A stretch of 64,000 bases of DNA, taken from assembly GCF_002051585.1 (NCBI RefSeq), contig NZ_MZGX01000004.1, positions 124,001 through 188,000 on the forward strand, given 5' to 3'. The notes beneath the pieces are model-generated. The model did not search any database. It worked only from the letters and a program-made list of their open reading frames with translations, and was not told where the DNA came from. Each line of letters begins with the position of its first letter. The stretch's first letter is position 1. The position numbers and the translations under genes are program-made. Positions 38,174 to 47,069 of this stretch are shown here, piece after piece. This stretch comes from Ruminiclostridium hungatei (GTDB lineage Bacteria > Bacillota > Clostridia > Acetivibrionales > DSM-1351).

Positions 38174-38273
38174 TTTTCCTCCATGACCCAGTGGGCTGCA
38201 ATCCAGCTACAGCCCTTTGAATATTAATATTTACAGGTTTTTATTATAAATATATGCTGTCTTCCTTTGCAAC

Positions 38274-38307
38274 AAAAAAAACATATATATCTAATATATG
38301 TTTTTTT
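38274..38307 (-). terminator. Rho-independent terminator after the amino-acid ABC operon
   Basis: A-run plus ACATATAT pairs with ATATATGT plus a T run (stem about 14 bp, loop ATCTA). It is AT-rich and works in either direction; it lies downstream of the ABC ATPase on the minus strand. Confidence 0.75.
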
Positions 38308-38354
38308 GGCTTATATAAACATTACTCTGATGTTTTTTAAAAATTGACAGGCTA

Positions 38355-39116
38355 TTACAGCACCTTCTGCAAAAAGGCCCTTGTCCTTTCATTTTTAGGA
38401 TTGGAAAAAATAGCTTCAGGCGTGCCTTCCTCGCTGATTTCTCCCTTGTCCATAAATATCACTCTTGAGCCCACTTCCTTTGCAAAACCCATTTCATGAG
38501 TAACCACCACCATTGTCATACCACCCCTGGCCAACTTCTTCATAACCTCAAGCACTTCACCCACCAGTTCCGGATCAAGTGCCGATGTGGGTTCATCAAA
38601 CAGCATTATTTTAGGTTTCATGGCAAGAGCTCTGGCAATGGCAACCCTTTGCTGCTGTCCACCCGAAAGACGGGCGGGGTATTCATCCTTCTTGTCCTCC
38701 AGCCCCACCATTTTCAGAAGCTCCATGGCATAGGCCACTGCTTCGGCCTTTGAAAGCTTCTTTACTGATACGGGAGCTTCAATTATGTTTTGCAAAACTG
38801 TCATATGCGGGAATAAATTGAACCTCTGAAAAACCATTCCCAATTCGGTGCATATTTCGGAAATCTTCTTATGGGCAATTTTAAACTGATTCTTGCCGTC
38901 AAGTTTTTCTGCAAGCAGGTCATCTTCAATCATTATCTTGCCGCTGGTGATTACTTCAAGATGATTGAGGCACCTCAGCAGAGTGCTTTTTCCAGAGCCG
39001 CTGGGGCCTATTATGCAGAGCACCTCTCCTTGCTGGACTTCTAGATTAATGTCTTTAAGCACCTCAAGGGTTCCAAACGACTTATATACTTTTTCTACTG
39101 AAATCATTCTTCCCAT
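38355..39116 (-). CDS. Polar amino-acid ABC transporter ATPase
   Basis: The 253 residues are close to GlnQ/ArtM-type ATPases. Walker A is [15 protein letters not shown], the Q-loop is [16 protein letters not shown], the signature [16 protein letters not shown], Walker [15 protein letters not shown], and VVTHEMGFA is the H-switch. ATG 39116 has GGGGGAG 7 bases upstream. It is the last gene of a binding protein-permease-ATPase operon. Confidence 0.95.
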   Translation of the reverse strand: MGRMISVEKVYKSFGTLEVLKDINLEVQQGEVLCIIGPSGSGKSTLLRCLNHLEVITSGKIMIEDDLLAEKLDGKNQFKIAHKKISEICTELGMVFQRFNLFPHMTVLQNIIEAPVSVKKLSKAEAVAYAMELLKMVGLEDKKDEYPARLSGGQQQRVAIARALAMKPKIMLFDEPTSALDPELVGEVLEVMKKLARGGMTMVVVTHEMGFAKEVGSRVIFMDKGEISEEGTPEAIFSNPKNERTRAFLQKVL

Positions 39117-39130
39117 GCCGTCTCTCCCCC

Positions 39131-39781
39131 TTATTCATATACGGAATATTTCTTTTCCAGTCTTTCAAAAACAAAAGTAAATAGTGAAGTCATTATAAGA
39201 TACAATGCAGCAGAAGGCAGATAAATGACTGCACTGGCTGTAGCATTTGAAATCTGAGTCGTGGTTCTCATAAGCTCAGACATCCCGATTGATGAAACAA
39301 GTGCGGAATCCTTAAGCAAAGCGATTACTTCATTACCTACAGGCGGAATAAGCCTTCTATAGGACTGAGGTACGATTATCCTCCTCATGGCTTGTCCATA
39401 GCTCATTCCCAGTGCCTTTGAAGCCTCCATCTGTCCCTTGTCTATGGACTGGATGGCCGCCCTTATTATCTCTGCCAGATATGCTCCCGAGTTAAGGGAC
39501 AAGGCTATAAATGCCGCCGTCATAGCACCGAAGGAAAAAGTCTTTCCCAATGCAAGAGGCAGTGCATAATAGAAAAAGAATATCTGCATAAGCAAAGGAG
39601 TTCCTCTGAATATCCAAATGTAAAACCAGCAAATCTTATCAACTACTGCATTTTTGGAAAGCCTGCCCAAGGCCAGGAACAATCCCAGAATCATACCAAA
39701 GACAACAGCTACTACTGTCAGTTGCATGGTAACAACCGCTCCTTCAAGCAACTGTGGTATCTTACTTATTATTAAATCCAA
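39131..39781 (-). CDS. Polar amino-acid ABC transporter permease
   Basis: A His/Glu/Gln/Arg-type permease of 216 residues with about five membrane segments. The EAA loop, which contacts the ATPase, reads [23 protein letters not shown] start at TTG 39781 because AGGGAG lies 9 bases upstream and the length then fits the family. The frame is open to 39847 but the extra 22 residues are not hydrophobic or conserved in type. The ATPase gene follows after 14 bp. Confidence 0.92.
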   Translation of the reverse strand: MDLIISKIPQLLEGAVVTMQLTVVAVVFGMILGLFLALGRLSKNAVVDKICWFYIWIFRGTPLLMQIFFFYYALPLALGKTFSFGAMTAAFIALSLNSGAYLAEIIRAAIQSIDKGQMEASKALGMSYGQAMRRIIVPQSYRRLIPPVGNEVIALLKDSALVSSIGMSELMRTTTQISNATASAVIYLPSAALYLIMTSLFTFVFERLEKKYSVYE

Positions 39782-39825
39782 AATAAACAACTCCCTATTA
39801 TACCTTTTTATATTTCTATTCCTAA

Positions 39826-39861
39826 ATATAGACAAGAGGAAAAACAATCTCTTGTCTATAT
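39826..39861 (-). other. Stable hairpin between binding protein and permease genes
   Basis: A 13-bp perfect inverted repeat, ATATAGACAAGAG with CTCTTGTCTATAT, around a 10-base loop, without a T run. Hairpins here in ABC operons often protect the upstream mRNA or limit read-through, which raises the ratio of binding protein to permease. Confidence 0.6.
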
Positions 39862-39880
39862 CAGGTTTGCTTCTGAAATA

Positions 39881-40693
39881 TTATTTAATATCTTTTACAT
39901 TACCGGTAAGATCTTCTCCGAACCACTTTTCAGACAGTTTTTTCATGGTGCCGTCGGCAAAAAGCTCATCCAGCGCCTTTTGCGCCTGGTCTCTCAATTC
40001 TGTACTGTTTTTTGCAAAGCATACACCAATAGGCTCATTGGTCAATCTTGCACTTGATACCTTGTAGCTCTTTGGATCCTTCTTTACATAGTATCTGGCA
40101 ACAACCTCGTCAACTACTATGGCATCCAGTCTTCCGGCCTTCATATCTGAAAAGGGCTGGATTACCTGGTCGTATTGCTTGAGTGTGAATTTTGTAGTTT
40201 TCAGGTATTCTGCACAGGATTCGTCAGCAGTAGTACCAATCTGTACACCGACATTTTTTCCCGCAAGATCCTTGGGTTCCTTTATGGAGGTGTCCTCTGC
40301 AGGTACAACAATAACCTGGGCATTTGCAATGTAAGGAGTCGTCATGGAATATTTCTCCATTCTTTCCTCATTACGGCTTACAGAGGATACTATTACATCA
40401 AATTTGCCGGACTCCAGCGCAAGGAATATTCCCGCCCAATCATTGGAGATGAATTCCGCTTTCATTCCCATTTTTTTGGCAAGCTCGGTTGCCACATCAA
40501 TATCGAATCCCACAGTAGCGTTTGATTCATCTTTAAACTCCATTGGAGGATAAGTATCGTCAACTCCTACCTTAAGAACCTTTTGAGTATCATCTGCATT
40601 TCCACTGCCGGTGGAAACACCACATGCTGTTGCTGCAAATGCTATAATAAGCAATGCCGATAGACAAATTAAAATTCTTTTCATCTTGTTCAT
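39881..40693 (-). CDS. Polar amino-acid-binding lipoprotein (SBP_bac_3)
   Basis: A 270-residue extracellular binding protein. The N-terminus is a lipoprotein signal with lipobox near AATAC, so it should be lipid-anchored at Cys24. VGVDDTYPPMEFKDE and VGFDIDVATELAKKMG open lobe 1, and AGKNVGVQIGTTADE opens lobe 2, both typical of family 3. The closest remembered pattern is the arginine/cystine group. An ARG-box-like site over its promoter favours arginine or ornithine, but the ligand is inference. First gene of the operon. Confidence 0.93.
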   Translation of the reverse strand: MNKMKRILICLSALLIIAFAATACGVSTGSGNADDTQKVLKVGVDDTYPPMEFKDESNATVGFDIDVATELAKKMGMKAEFISNDWAGIFLALESGKFDVIVSSVSRNEERMEKYSMTTPYIANAQVIVVPAEDTSIKEPKDLAGKNVGVQIGTTADESCAEYLKTTKFTLKQYDQVIQPFSDMKAGRLDAIVVDEVVARYYVKKDPKSYKVSSARLTNEPIGVCFAKNSTELRDQAQKALDELFADGTMKKLSEKWFGEDLTGNVKDIK

Positions 40694-40720
40694 TAATCCC
40701 TACACCCCTTTTTTTATTTA

Positions 40721-40752
40721 TGTATATTTATTCAATATGCAATTATAATACA
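40721..40752 (-). promoter_or_regulatory. Promoter of the amino-acid ABC operon with a possible ARG box
   Basis: The -10 TATAAT lies at 40747-40742 on the minus strand; no good -35 is seen. Just downstream, TGAATAAATATACA (40734-40721) fits the ARG box with one mismatch. An imperfect second copy (TGTATTATAATTGCA, 40752-40738) covers the -10. The region is AT-rich, so chance similarity is possible. Confidence 0.45.
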
Positions 40753-40876
40753 TTAAAAAACGTAATTTTACAAGGAGTTTTGCAGGTTTTGTATGTCTGA
40801 CTTGCAGATTGAATATTTATATGAAGTTTTTTCCAAACACCGCACAATATTTTGTGCTGAAGACCTCTTGCCCGTG

Positions 40877-41272
40877 CTAGGAATTCAGCTTTTTAAATAT
40901 ATTGTCCTTTACTTTGGAACTCACCCTGATGTTGTTTACCCCTTCGTTTATAAGAGCCTGCCTTATATATTCTATCTCGGCCTCCGTAAGCTGTATTATC
41001 CGGCCTTTCTGGCTTGATTTAAGCTTCTTCAGTATTTCCTCTATGGCACTTTTTGCATCTTCCGCCCGGCTGAAGTAGTATACATCCAGTTCATCAAAGT
41101 ATACTGCGCCGTATTTCAAATACTTTTCTTTGAGCAAAGGAGCTTCCAGCCGAACCAGCTTGGCGATCTCGGTAACTTTGTACACCCCCAGGTAGTCGAT
41201 GTAATAGCTGTCGCTTTCCCTTCCAGACTTTCTCACAATAAAATTGGATTCACTTACATAATCAAAACCCAT
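40877..41272 (-). CDS. Conserved-looking hypothetical protein, 131 residues
   Basis: I do not recognise a family. The protein is soluble and charged, begins with MGFDYVSESNFIVRKSGRES, and ends in lysine-rich helices (IEEILKKLKSSQKGRIIQL, then SSKVKDNIFKKLNS). There is no signal peptide, TM segment or metal motif. The GGAGG site 8 bases upstream of ATG 41272 and normal codon use support a real gene. It has its own transcription unit between the ABC transporter and wecG. Confidence 0.7.
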   Translation of the reverse strand: MGFDYVSESNFIVRKSGRESDSYYIDYLGVYKVTEIAKLVRLEAPLLKEKYLKYGAVYFDELDVYYFSRAEDAKSAIEEILKKLKSSQKGRIIQLTEAEIEYIRQALINEGVNNIRVSSKVKDNIFKKLNS

Positions 41273-41462
41273 GATCAGTCCTCCTTAATTTTCGGCACCA
41301 CCGTTCAGGTTCGCCGTGTACCTGCTTCAATTATAGCAGGATAAATCTGCCTCAACAATATCCACAATATTATAGTACTTTAATTTCCCGCCGGGTATTC
41401 ACATGCCCTATTGGATACATTTTCCAGCATTTTATACAGCTTTATTACATTTGCCATATTCA

Positions 41463-41491
41463 TTGACAAATAAAATTGTATATTTTAAACT
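41463..41491 (+). promoter_or_regulatory. Probable promoter of the WecG/TagA gene
   Basis: TTGACA (41463-41468), a 17-bp spacer and TAAACT (41486-41491, 4 of 6 consensus). A small hairpin (TCAGAGC with GCTCTGA, 41513-41535) lies in the leader just before the ribosome binding site. Confidence 0.5.
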
Positions 41492-41555
41492 GTAGAGGAA
41501 TGTTTTATATGGTCAGAGCTGCCATAAGGCTCTGATTCACAGGAGCTTGGAGGAT

Positions 41556-42302
41556 ATGGAGTCTATGAGAAAGATTGTTGAAATAGCAGGTATAAATCTT
41601 GACGATATTTCAATGGAGCAGGCTGTAGAAAGAATATATGAATTTATCTCCTCTGCTGAAAACCATTCTGTCTTTACTCCCAATGCAGAAATCATGATGG
41701 AAGGGATAACAGATAAAAATATGAAAGCCCTGCTTAACGGTGCAGATATGCTTGTTGCCGATGGTGCGGGCGTAGTGCTTGCATCAAAGCTTCTGGGCAG
41801 GGAAGTCACCGAAAAGGTTTCGGGCTTTGATCTTGTAAAGAACCTTTTGAAAGCAGCTTCCCAGAGGCCTGTGAAGTTCTATCTTTTCGGGGGCAAACCC
41901 GGTATAGCAGAGAAAGCTAATGCCAATATCATATGCGACTATCCAGGTGCGGAGGTAGTAGGCACGCGGAGCGGATATTTTACAAGTGACGACGAGGCTT
42001 CAATAATAGAAGATATAAACAGTTCCGGTGCAGAGGTGCTTCTGGTCTGCCTCGGCGCTCCGAAGCAGGAGCTGTGGATTACCGCAAACAAGCACCGTTT
42101 AAAGGTTAAGGCTTCCCTTGGAGTGGGCGGCACCATGGATGTACTGGCCGGAAATGTAAAGCTTGCACCGGATTTCTTCAGGAATCACGGGCTTGAGTGG
42201 CTATACAGGCTATATAAGGAGCCCTGGCGTTTTAAAAGGATGTTAAGACTGCCCAAGTTTATACTTCACGTTCTGGGAATAAGGGTGGGACTGGTGAAAT
42301 AG
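41556..42302 (+). CDS. WecG/TagA/CpsF-family glycosyltransferase
   Basis: GT26 enzyme; members transfer N-acetylmannosamine from UDP-ManNAc to a lipid-linked sugar in teichoic-acid or surface-polymer synthesis at the inner membrane face. About 248 residues. Motifs are VFTPNAEIMM, LNGADMLVADGAGVVLAS, GGKPGIAEKA, LLVCLGAPKQELWI and the C-terminal GLEWLYRLYKEPWRFKRM, which ends the family domain. ATG 41556 and ATG 41565 are both possible; AGGAG and GGAGG lie 10 and 11 bases upstream respectively. It stands alone, 8 kb from the main polysaccharide cluster, whose pathway it may serve. Confidence 0.9.
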   Translation: MESMRKIVEIAGINLDDISMEQAVERIYEFISSAENHSVFTPNAEIMMEGITDKNMKALLNGADMLVADGAGVVLASKLLGREVTEKVSGFDLVKNLLKAASQRPVKFYLFGGKPGIAEKANANIICDYPGAEVVGTRSGYFTSDDEASIIEDINSSGAEVLLVCLGAPKQELWITANKHRLKVKASLGVGGTMDVLAGNVKLAPDFFRNHGLEWLYRLYKEPWRFKRMLRLPKFILHVLGIRVGLVK

Positions 42303-42338
42303 TTAAACCTCGCAATATCCGGTTTATTATTCCGGATA

Positions 42339-44216
42339 TTATTTTACAGCCTTTCCTGTCAGCTTTTCAAGCAGCTTCACCGACCCGTAGTATACATCCG
42401 ACAGCTTAAGCACGCTTGCGTTTTTCAGGTTCTTTTGCAGGGTATCATCTATAAGTCCCGATTTACAGGCTTCTTCATAGTAATTCTTACTCCCGGTCCC
42501 TGTTTTGCCGGTGAGTTCCAGCAAAATCCGTCCGAACTTCTCCCTGCTGAGAGGTTCATCCTTTATATATTTCCTGACGGCAGCGTCAAAGGTATAATTA
42601 TAGGCCGTCTCATCAACTCTTGGGACGCCGTTTAAAATTATGTAGGCCAGATCCTTTTCCCTGGCTTCCTTTTCATATTTGTAGTCGTTGGTTATGCCGC
42701 CGCTGAGCAAGCCCAGGTTTATAAGCTTTTCAGCAAATGGATAGCTCCAGTTTCCTGTAATACTTTCCACGTCTTCTTTTATGTCGGACATGTATATGCC
42801 CATTTTTCTCAGTATTTTTTCTATGTCCTGCTGTGTATCCAGGTTCCTGTCTTCAATCAGCCTTGGTATTTCCATGTCTCTTGAAATGCTGTATGCTGCA
42901 ATAATACCTGCGGCATAGCCGTTGCCGGCTTTGCTGGAATTTGATCCGATAGCGGGCTGGACCAGGGAGGAGGCCGATATCTTGTCCCCCGTCATCAGCA
43001 CATTGTCCAGTCCTTCCGGTATAAGGGAGCCCAGCGGTATATAGAAGGTTTTGGGATTGCACAGCACATACTTGTTGCCGTCATCCATGGTAAAGGTGAC
43101 AGGCTTTGAGGCGGTGCTTATCCTGTCGGTATACCTTTTGCCGGTAAGAACATCACTTAACGTCATGGTGTACCTGCCCTTGAAATGATAGGGCGACGGC
43201 ATGACAAATTCCTCCGCCACAGTCATCTGGGACGAATTCTTAAATTCTTCCAGGTTGGCCTTAAGATAAATATAAAAATTCCGGCATTCCTTTTTTGCCT
43301 TGTCATAGGCGGCTTTGACCTTTTGTTCGTCGGACAGGTCAAGGTTATCCACATTTACAGCTTGTATAACAACCTTGCCGTCACCCTGATCAGCCGCATT
43401 CAGTCCTGAAATACGAATATTCCTGTTTCCGGTATTATATTCCTTAATATAATAGCTTATGAGAAAACTTTGTTTCCGGAGCAGTTCCTGAATTTTGGGG
43501 TAATCAACCCCTGAAACTGTGAAATTAAGCTGGACAGGCGGGTACAGGCCTTTGATGCCAATATCTTCGTATCCCCGGTTATATGCGGTTCCGCACTTAA
43601 TCAGTATCTCACCCAACCGGCTTGCATCAATATACCTGCCTGCCACTATATTCCTGGTCTCTGACGGGGTTTTAACCTCCAGTCCGGTCAGCTTTCCGCC
43701 ACTCAGGCTTACAGTGCTGATTTCGGCATCAAACAGTACCGTCAGTTTCTTTTCCTCCGAAACCAGCTTTTCAATTTCACTGATATAATTTTCAAGGTTG
43801 GAGCCGTCACCGGACTTATAGCGCAATTCCTTAAACAGGTCCGAGCTGACGCTGTTGCCGGTGGGAGTGTAGTCGGCCGCCCAGTTGACATCCAGTGCAC
43901 CTTTAAATGCACTTCCAAAATCCGGTGCCTGCCATATCAGCAGAGTTTTCGCACCAACCCCGGCAGCTCCAAGCGCACTGCTGACCGCATCTATCCCCTC
44001 ACCTGCCACTGCCACGTCAAAGCTGTCCTTATGGCTGTCAGCACCAAGATTATCAAATTTGTAATCATCTCCGGCCTCAAAATAATAATCTTTTTTGAGC
44101 ATGGGCTTGACCACGAAAAAAAACAAAATCATAACTACTATGAGAATTAAAGCCAGCCTTATAAGTATGTCCGTTCTTTTTTGCTGAACTGTTTTTTTCT
44201 GATTCATATTGTCCAT
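42339..44216 (-). CDS. Membrane-anchored FAD-oxidoreductase-like protein with SLH-like repeats
   Basis: The 625 residues begin with a cytoplasmic basic tail and a TM at about 18-40 (LIRLALILIVVMILFFFVV), so the rest should be extracellular. Residues about 60-445 resemble FAD_oxidored flavoproteins: Rossmann start FDVAVAGEGIDAVSSALGAA, YIDASRLGEILIKCG, GRYTMTLSDVLTGKRY and a terminal AGNGYAAGIIAAYSI. The third glycine of GxGxxG is Ala. The last 150 residues look like two SLH-type repeats (SDIKEDVESITGNWSYPFAE; then PLSREKFGRILLELTG). ATG 44216 follows AAAGGA. Flavin binding and substrate are unproven. Confidence 0.75.
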   Translation of the reverse strand: MDNMNQKKTVQQKRTDILIRLALILIVVMILFFFVVKPMLKKDYYFEAGDDYKFDNLGADSHKDSFDVAVAGEGIDAVSSALGAAGVGAKTLLIWQAPDFGSAFKGALDVNWAADYTPTGNSVSSDLFKELRYKSGDGSNLENYISEIEKLVSEEKKLTVLFDAEISTVSLSGGKLTGLEVKTPSETRNIVAGRYIDASRLGEILIKCGTAYNRGYEDIGIKGLYPPVQLNFTVSGVDYPKIQELLRKQSFLISYYIKEYNTGNRNIRISGLNAADQGDGKVVIQAVNVDNLDLSDEQKVKAAYDKAKKECRNFYIYLKANLEEFKNSSQMTVAEEFVMPSPYHFKGRYTMTLSDVLTGKRYTDRISTASKPVTFTMDDGNKYVLCNPKTFYIPLGSLIPEGLDNVLMTGDKISASSLVQPAIGSNSSKAGNGYAAGIIAAYSISRDMEIPRLIEDRNLDTQQDIEKILRKMGIYMSDIKEDVESITGNWSYPFAEKLINLGLLSGGITNDYKYEKEAREKDLAYIILNGVPRVDETAYNYTFDAAVRKYIKDEPLSREKFGRILLELTGKTGTGSKNYYEEACKSGLIDDTLQKNLKNASVLKLSDVYYGSVKLLEKLTGKAVK

Positions 44217-44420
44217 CAGATTTTTTCCTTTTCACAAAATTGTTCTGCCTTTTCAGGCAGGGCATGGTACATATCAGATATATATTGCACCGGGGCATCT
44301 TATATGCAAAGGTCCTGCATGCAAAAAAGAAGCTTAATGATATATCGTCATCAGGCTCCCTTTTATTTAATATTGCTAAATAATATATCAGGATAGGTCA
44401 ATACCCTGATATGAAAAAAT

Positions 44421-44981
44421 CTATTTTATTGTATATGCACCCTTAACCATTATGTAGGATTCCTTGGAAGCCTTAATTCCTCTTCCGTCACCATTCGGAA
44501 CAAGCAGCAACTGGTTGTCGGGTATGACCTCTCCGTTTTTATGGTCCTTACCCGATATAAGGTTTGACAATCCGCCGCTTGCAGTTTTCTCTATGTACGC
44601 AGTAGCCCCGTTTTTGGTTCTCAATATGATTTCGGTGCTGTTGCCGCCCAGGAGGATTTTGCCCACCGGTAGCTTAACAACCTTGAATACCATGCTTTCC
44701 TTCAATGCCGCCAGTTCCTTTTCGGTATCACTGAGCTTTTTTTCCAGATCAGCCTGCGAAGCTGATGCTGTCATCTGCTTCTGCAAATCCTCCCTGGTGC
44801 TTTGAATCAGACTTTTCAAGCCGGACTCCAATTTGTCTATGTATGTGGAATCATATATAACCTGACCGCTGCCTGTCTCGGCCCTTACTGCCGGTGCAAG
44901 CTGAAGCAAGACAAAGCTGCATGCAAAGGCAGATAAAATAATAATGTGTTTCTTTTTTATCACACTCTTTAGTTTTTTCAT
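44421..44981 (-). CDS. Secreted coiled-coil protein of unknown function
   Basis: The 186 residues open with a signal peptide (MKKLKSVIKKKHIIILSAFA, cleavage probably after VRA). A coiled coil follows at about 60-95 (ADLEKKLSDTEKELAALKES), then a beta-rich C-terminal domain with VGKILLGGNSTEIILR and NQLLLVPNGDGRGI. I know similar C-terminal stretches only as uncharacterised clostridial secreted proteins. ATG 44981 has GGAGG 5 bases upstream. It precedes the FAD-like gene by 204 bp with a small hairpin (44385-44412) between, so co-transcription is uncertain. Confidence 0.78.
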   Translation of the reverse strand: MKKLKSVIKKKHIIILSAFACSFVLLQLAPAVRAETGSGQVIYDSTYIDKLESGLKSLIQSTREDLQKQMTASASQADLEKKLSDTEKELAALKESMVFKVVKLPVGKILLGGNSTEIILRTKNGATAYIEKTASGGLSNLISGKDHKNGEVIPDNQLLLVPNGDGRGIKASKESYIMVKGAYTIK

Positions 44982-45057
44982 CCCAACCTCCATTGTGTTT
45001 TCAGATTTTTATGGCTTTAGCCGAACTTTATTAAAGGTTTAGTTCTATTATATCTCT

Positions 45058-45408
45058 TTATATCTCTGAAAGTCCAAAACTGACTTCAAGAGCATTGTTT
45101 ACTTTATCCATGAGTTCTTCATCAAGATGCCCGATTTTCTCCCTCAGTCGCTTCTTGTCAATAGTTCTTATCTGCTCCAGCAAAATAACCGAATCCTTTG
45201 CAAGACCGTATTCCAAAGCACCTATTTCTATATGAGTAGGCAGCTTTGCTTTATTTATCTGAGAAGTAATTGCTGCTGCAATTACAGTTGGACTATATTT
45301 GTTACCGATGTCATTCTGTACAATCAGTACAGGTCTGACACCGCCCTGCTCCGAGCCTATGACAGGACTCAGATCTGCATAATATATGTCTCCTCTTTTT
45401 ATTACCAC
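45058..45408 (-). CDS. mazF: MazF/EndoA-type mRNA interferase
   Basis: PemK/MazF toxin that cuts mRNA at a short motif. The 116 residues match Bacillus EndoA closely in layout: [41 protein letters not shown] and [13 protein letters not shown]. The catalytic Arg (GGVRPVL) and Thr/Ser (TSQ) are present. GTG 45408 overlaps the antitoxin stop by 7 bp, giving coupled translation. With alr upstream this is the standard chromosomal Firmicutes locus, not a defence island. Confidence 0.94.
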   Translation of the reverse strand: MVIKRGDIYYADLSPVIGSEQGGVRPVLIVQNDIGNKYSPTVIAAAITSQINKAKLPTHIEIGALEYGLAKDSVILLEQIRTIDKKRLREKIGHLDEELMDKVNNALEVSFGLSEI

Positions 45409-45686
45409 GTTTCCTCCATCTCCCCAAGCCTTTCCTCATATATACGCTGCTGATCGTTGTCAGCTCCAAGGCAACCCTCAGCAAGCCTTAGATTTATTTC
45501 AGCCATCTCTTCGTAACCTCTTTTCATTTTATCCCTCAATTCAACCCTGCGTTTTTCTCTAATATAAAGACTCATCGCTTCCCTGACAAGCATACTTCTG
45601 TTTGTTTTTTCATTTGATACAATGATATCCAATTCTTCAAGTAAGTTGTCCGGCACGCTAATTAATATCTTTTTATATTGAGCCAA
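45402..45686 (-). CDS. mazE: EndoAI/MazE-type antitoxin (ribbon-helix-helix)
   Basis: About 94 residues. N-terminal ribbon-helix-helix ([17 protein letters not shown], then [16 protein letters not shown]) binds DNA as a dimer, and the C-terminal tail ([17 protein letters not shown]) should wrap MazF. The start is TTG 45686, chosen because GGGGG lies 7-8 bases upstream; the in-frame GTG at 45701 overlaps that site. The protein then has the usual EndoAI length. Confidence 0.9.
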   Translation of the reverse strand: MAQYKKILISVPDNLLEELDIIVSNEKTNRSMLVREAMSLYIREKRRVELRDKMKRGYEEMAEINLRLAEGCLGADNDQQRIYEERLGEMEETW

Positions 45687-45899
45687 CTTATTTACCCCCA
45701 CTTCTCAGAACGACAAATAACGACCTCATCTTCATCATTCAATCGTTTCTTAATAAGCTTTTCTCTATATCTATAATATTCCAAATGCCTGTTCATTAAC
45801 AATCCAGTGGAATTTCAATGCACATGTATAGGAATATTATAATCCCCCATCAAATACCCGGTCAAATTAAGTTTATGTTACTACCATGCTAGAACCCGC

Positions 45900-47069
45900 T
45901 CATATCAAGTAATTGAGAATTTTTGAAATCCTTCCATCTTTTATAAAAGCCCTTGGTATTCTTTTACCCACAATACAGACCAGCTCATAATTTATCATGC
46001 CAATAGAGCAGGCAACAGCCTCAGCCGTTATTTCATTTCCGCCCTGTTCCCCCACAAGGACAACTTCATCACCAACCTCCACCGTTTCAGTCAGTTCGGT
46101 AACATCCACCATGCATTGGTCCATGCATATCCTCCCTACTACGGGGGCATATTGTCCATGGATAAGCACCTTTCCCTTATTGCTAAGCATCCGCATGTAT
46201 CCGTCTGCGTATCCTATGGGTATGGTTGCAATACGGGATGTCCTGGAAGTTGTATATATTCTTCCGTAACTTATGGATGTATCTTTTTCCACCTCTTTGA
46301 CAAGTATTACATTTGCCTTTAACGTCATAGCCGGTTTCAGGAGGATTTTTGATTTGTCTACTTCTTCAGATGGGTACATTCCAAATTGAATAATACCCGG
46401 ACGGACCATATCCAGATGCATCTCGGGATATTCTATAATTCCTGCACTGTTGGCACAATGCTTGACTGGGATATGTATTCCTATTCTCTGAAGCTCATAG
46501 CATATACTCATAAAACGCTCAAACTGAGATATTGTAAATTCCCTGTTTTTTTCATCTGCTGTTGCAAAGTGAGTAAATAATCCTTCAATAATTATGTTTG
46601 GCAAACGGCTTATCTCTATAACATTTTTAACTGCACTATATCCGGGTAAAAATCCGATTCTGGACATCCCCGTGTCAATTTTTATGTGGATTTTGACCTT
46701 TCGTCCCTGCTTAACCGCTTCATCTGAAAGTGCCTGAGCCAATTCATGACTGAATACCGATTGAGTCACATCATTTTCAATGATTTCATTTGCCCTTATA
46801 GGGTCGGTATAGCCTAAAATAAGTATTGGTACATTTATTCCCTGCTTCCGAAGCTGAATGGCCTCATCCAGCATTGATACCGCCAGCCTTGTCACACCGT
46901 TTTCCAGGAGTGTCCTTGCCACCTCCATTACTCCATGTCCGTATGCATCCGCCTTGACTACCCCCATAATCTCAGCGTTCTTGTTTGTTATTCTTCTGAT
47001 CTCACGAATATTATGGGCGATATTGTCAAGGTTGATCTCAGCCCACGCCCTATTTAGTTTATATTCCAT
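45900..47069 (-). CDS. alr: Alanine racemase
   Basis: PLP enzyme making D-alanine for peptidoglycan. The 389 residues carry the PLP lysine in GVVKADAYGHG (near residue 40) and the catalytic tyrosine in ISYGRIYTTSRTSR (near 265-270). IKIDTGMSRIGF and IGYADGY are further hallmarks. ATG 47069 has GGAGG 5 bases upstream; the frame is open to 47177 without a start site. mazE and mazF follow after 214 bp. Confidence 0.96.
   Translation of the reverse strand: MEYKLNRAWAEINLDNIAHNIREIRRITNKNAEIMGVVKADAYGHGVMEVARTLLENGVTRLAVSMLDEAIQLRKQGINVPILILGYTDPIRANEIIENDVTQSVFSHELAQALSDEAVKQGRKVKIHIKIDTGMSRIGFLPGYSAVKNVIEISRLPNIIIEGLFTHFATADEKNREFTISQFERFMSICYELQRIGIHIPVKHCANSAGIIEYPEMHLDMVRPGIIQFGMYPSEEVDKSKILLKPAMTLKANVILVKEVEKDTSISYGRIYTTSRTSRIATIPIGYADGYMRMLSNKGKVLIHGQYAPVVGRICMDQCMVDVTELTETVEVGDEVVLVGEQGGNEITAEAVACSIGMINYELVCIVGKRIPRAFIKDGRISKILNYLI

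Noticed and set aside
45058-45686. mazEF as a horizontally acquired toxin-antitoxin or defence module
   Set aside because: Order alr-mazE-mazF is the standard vertical arrangement in Firmicutes, with host-like composition.
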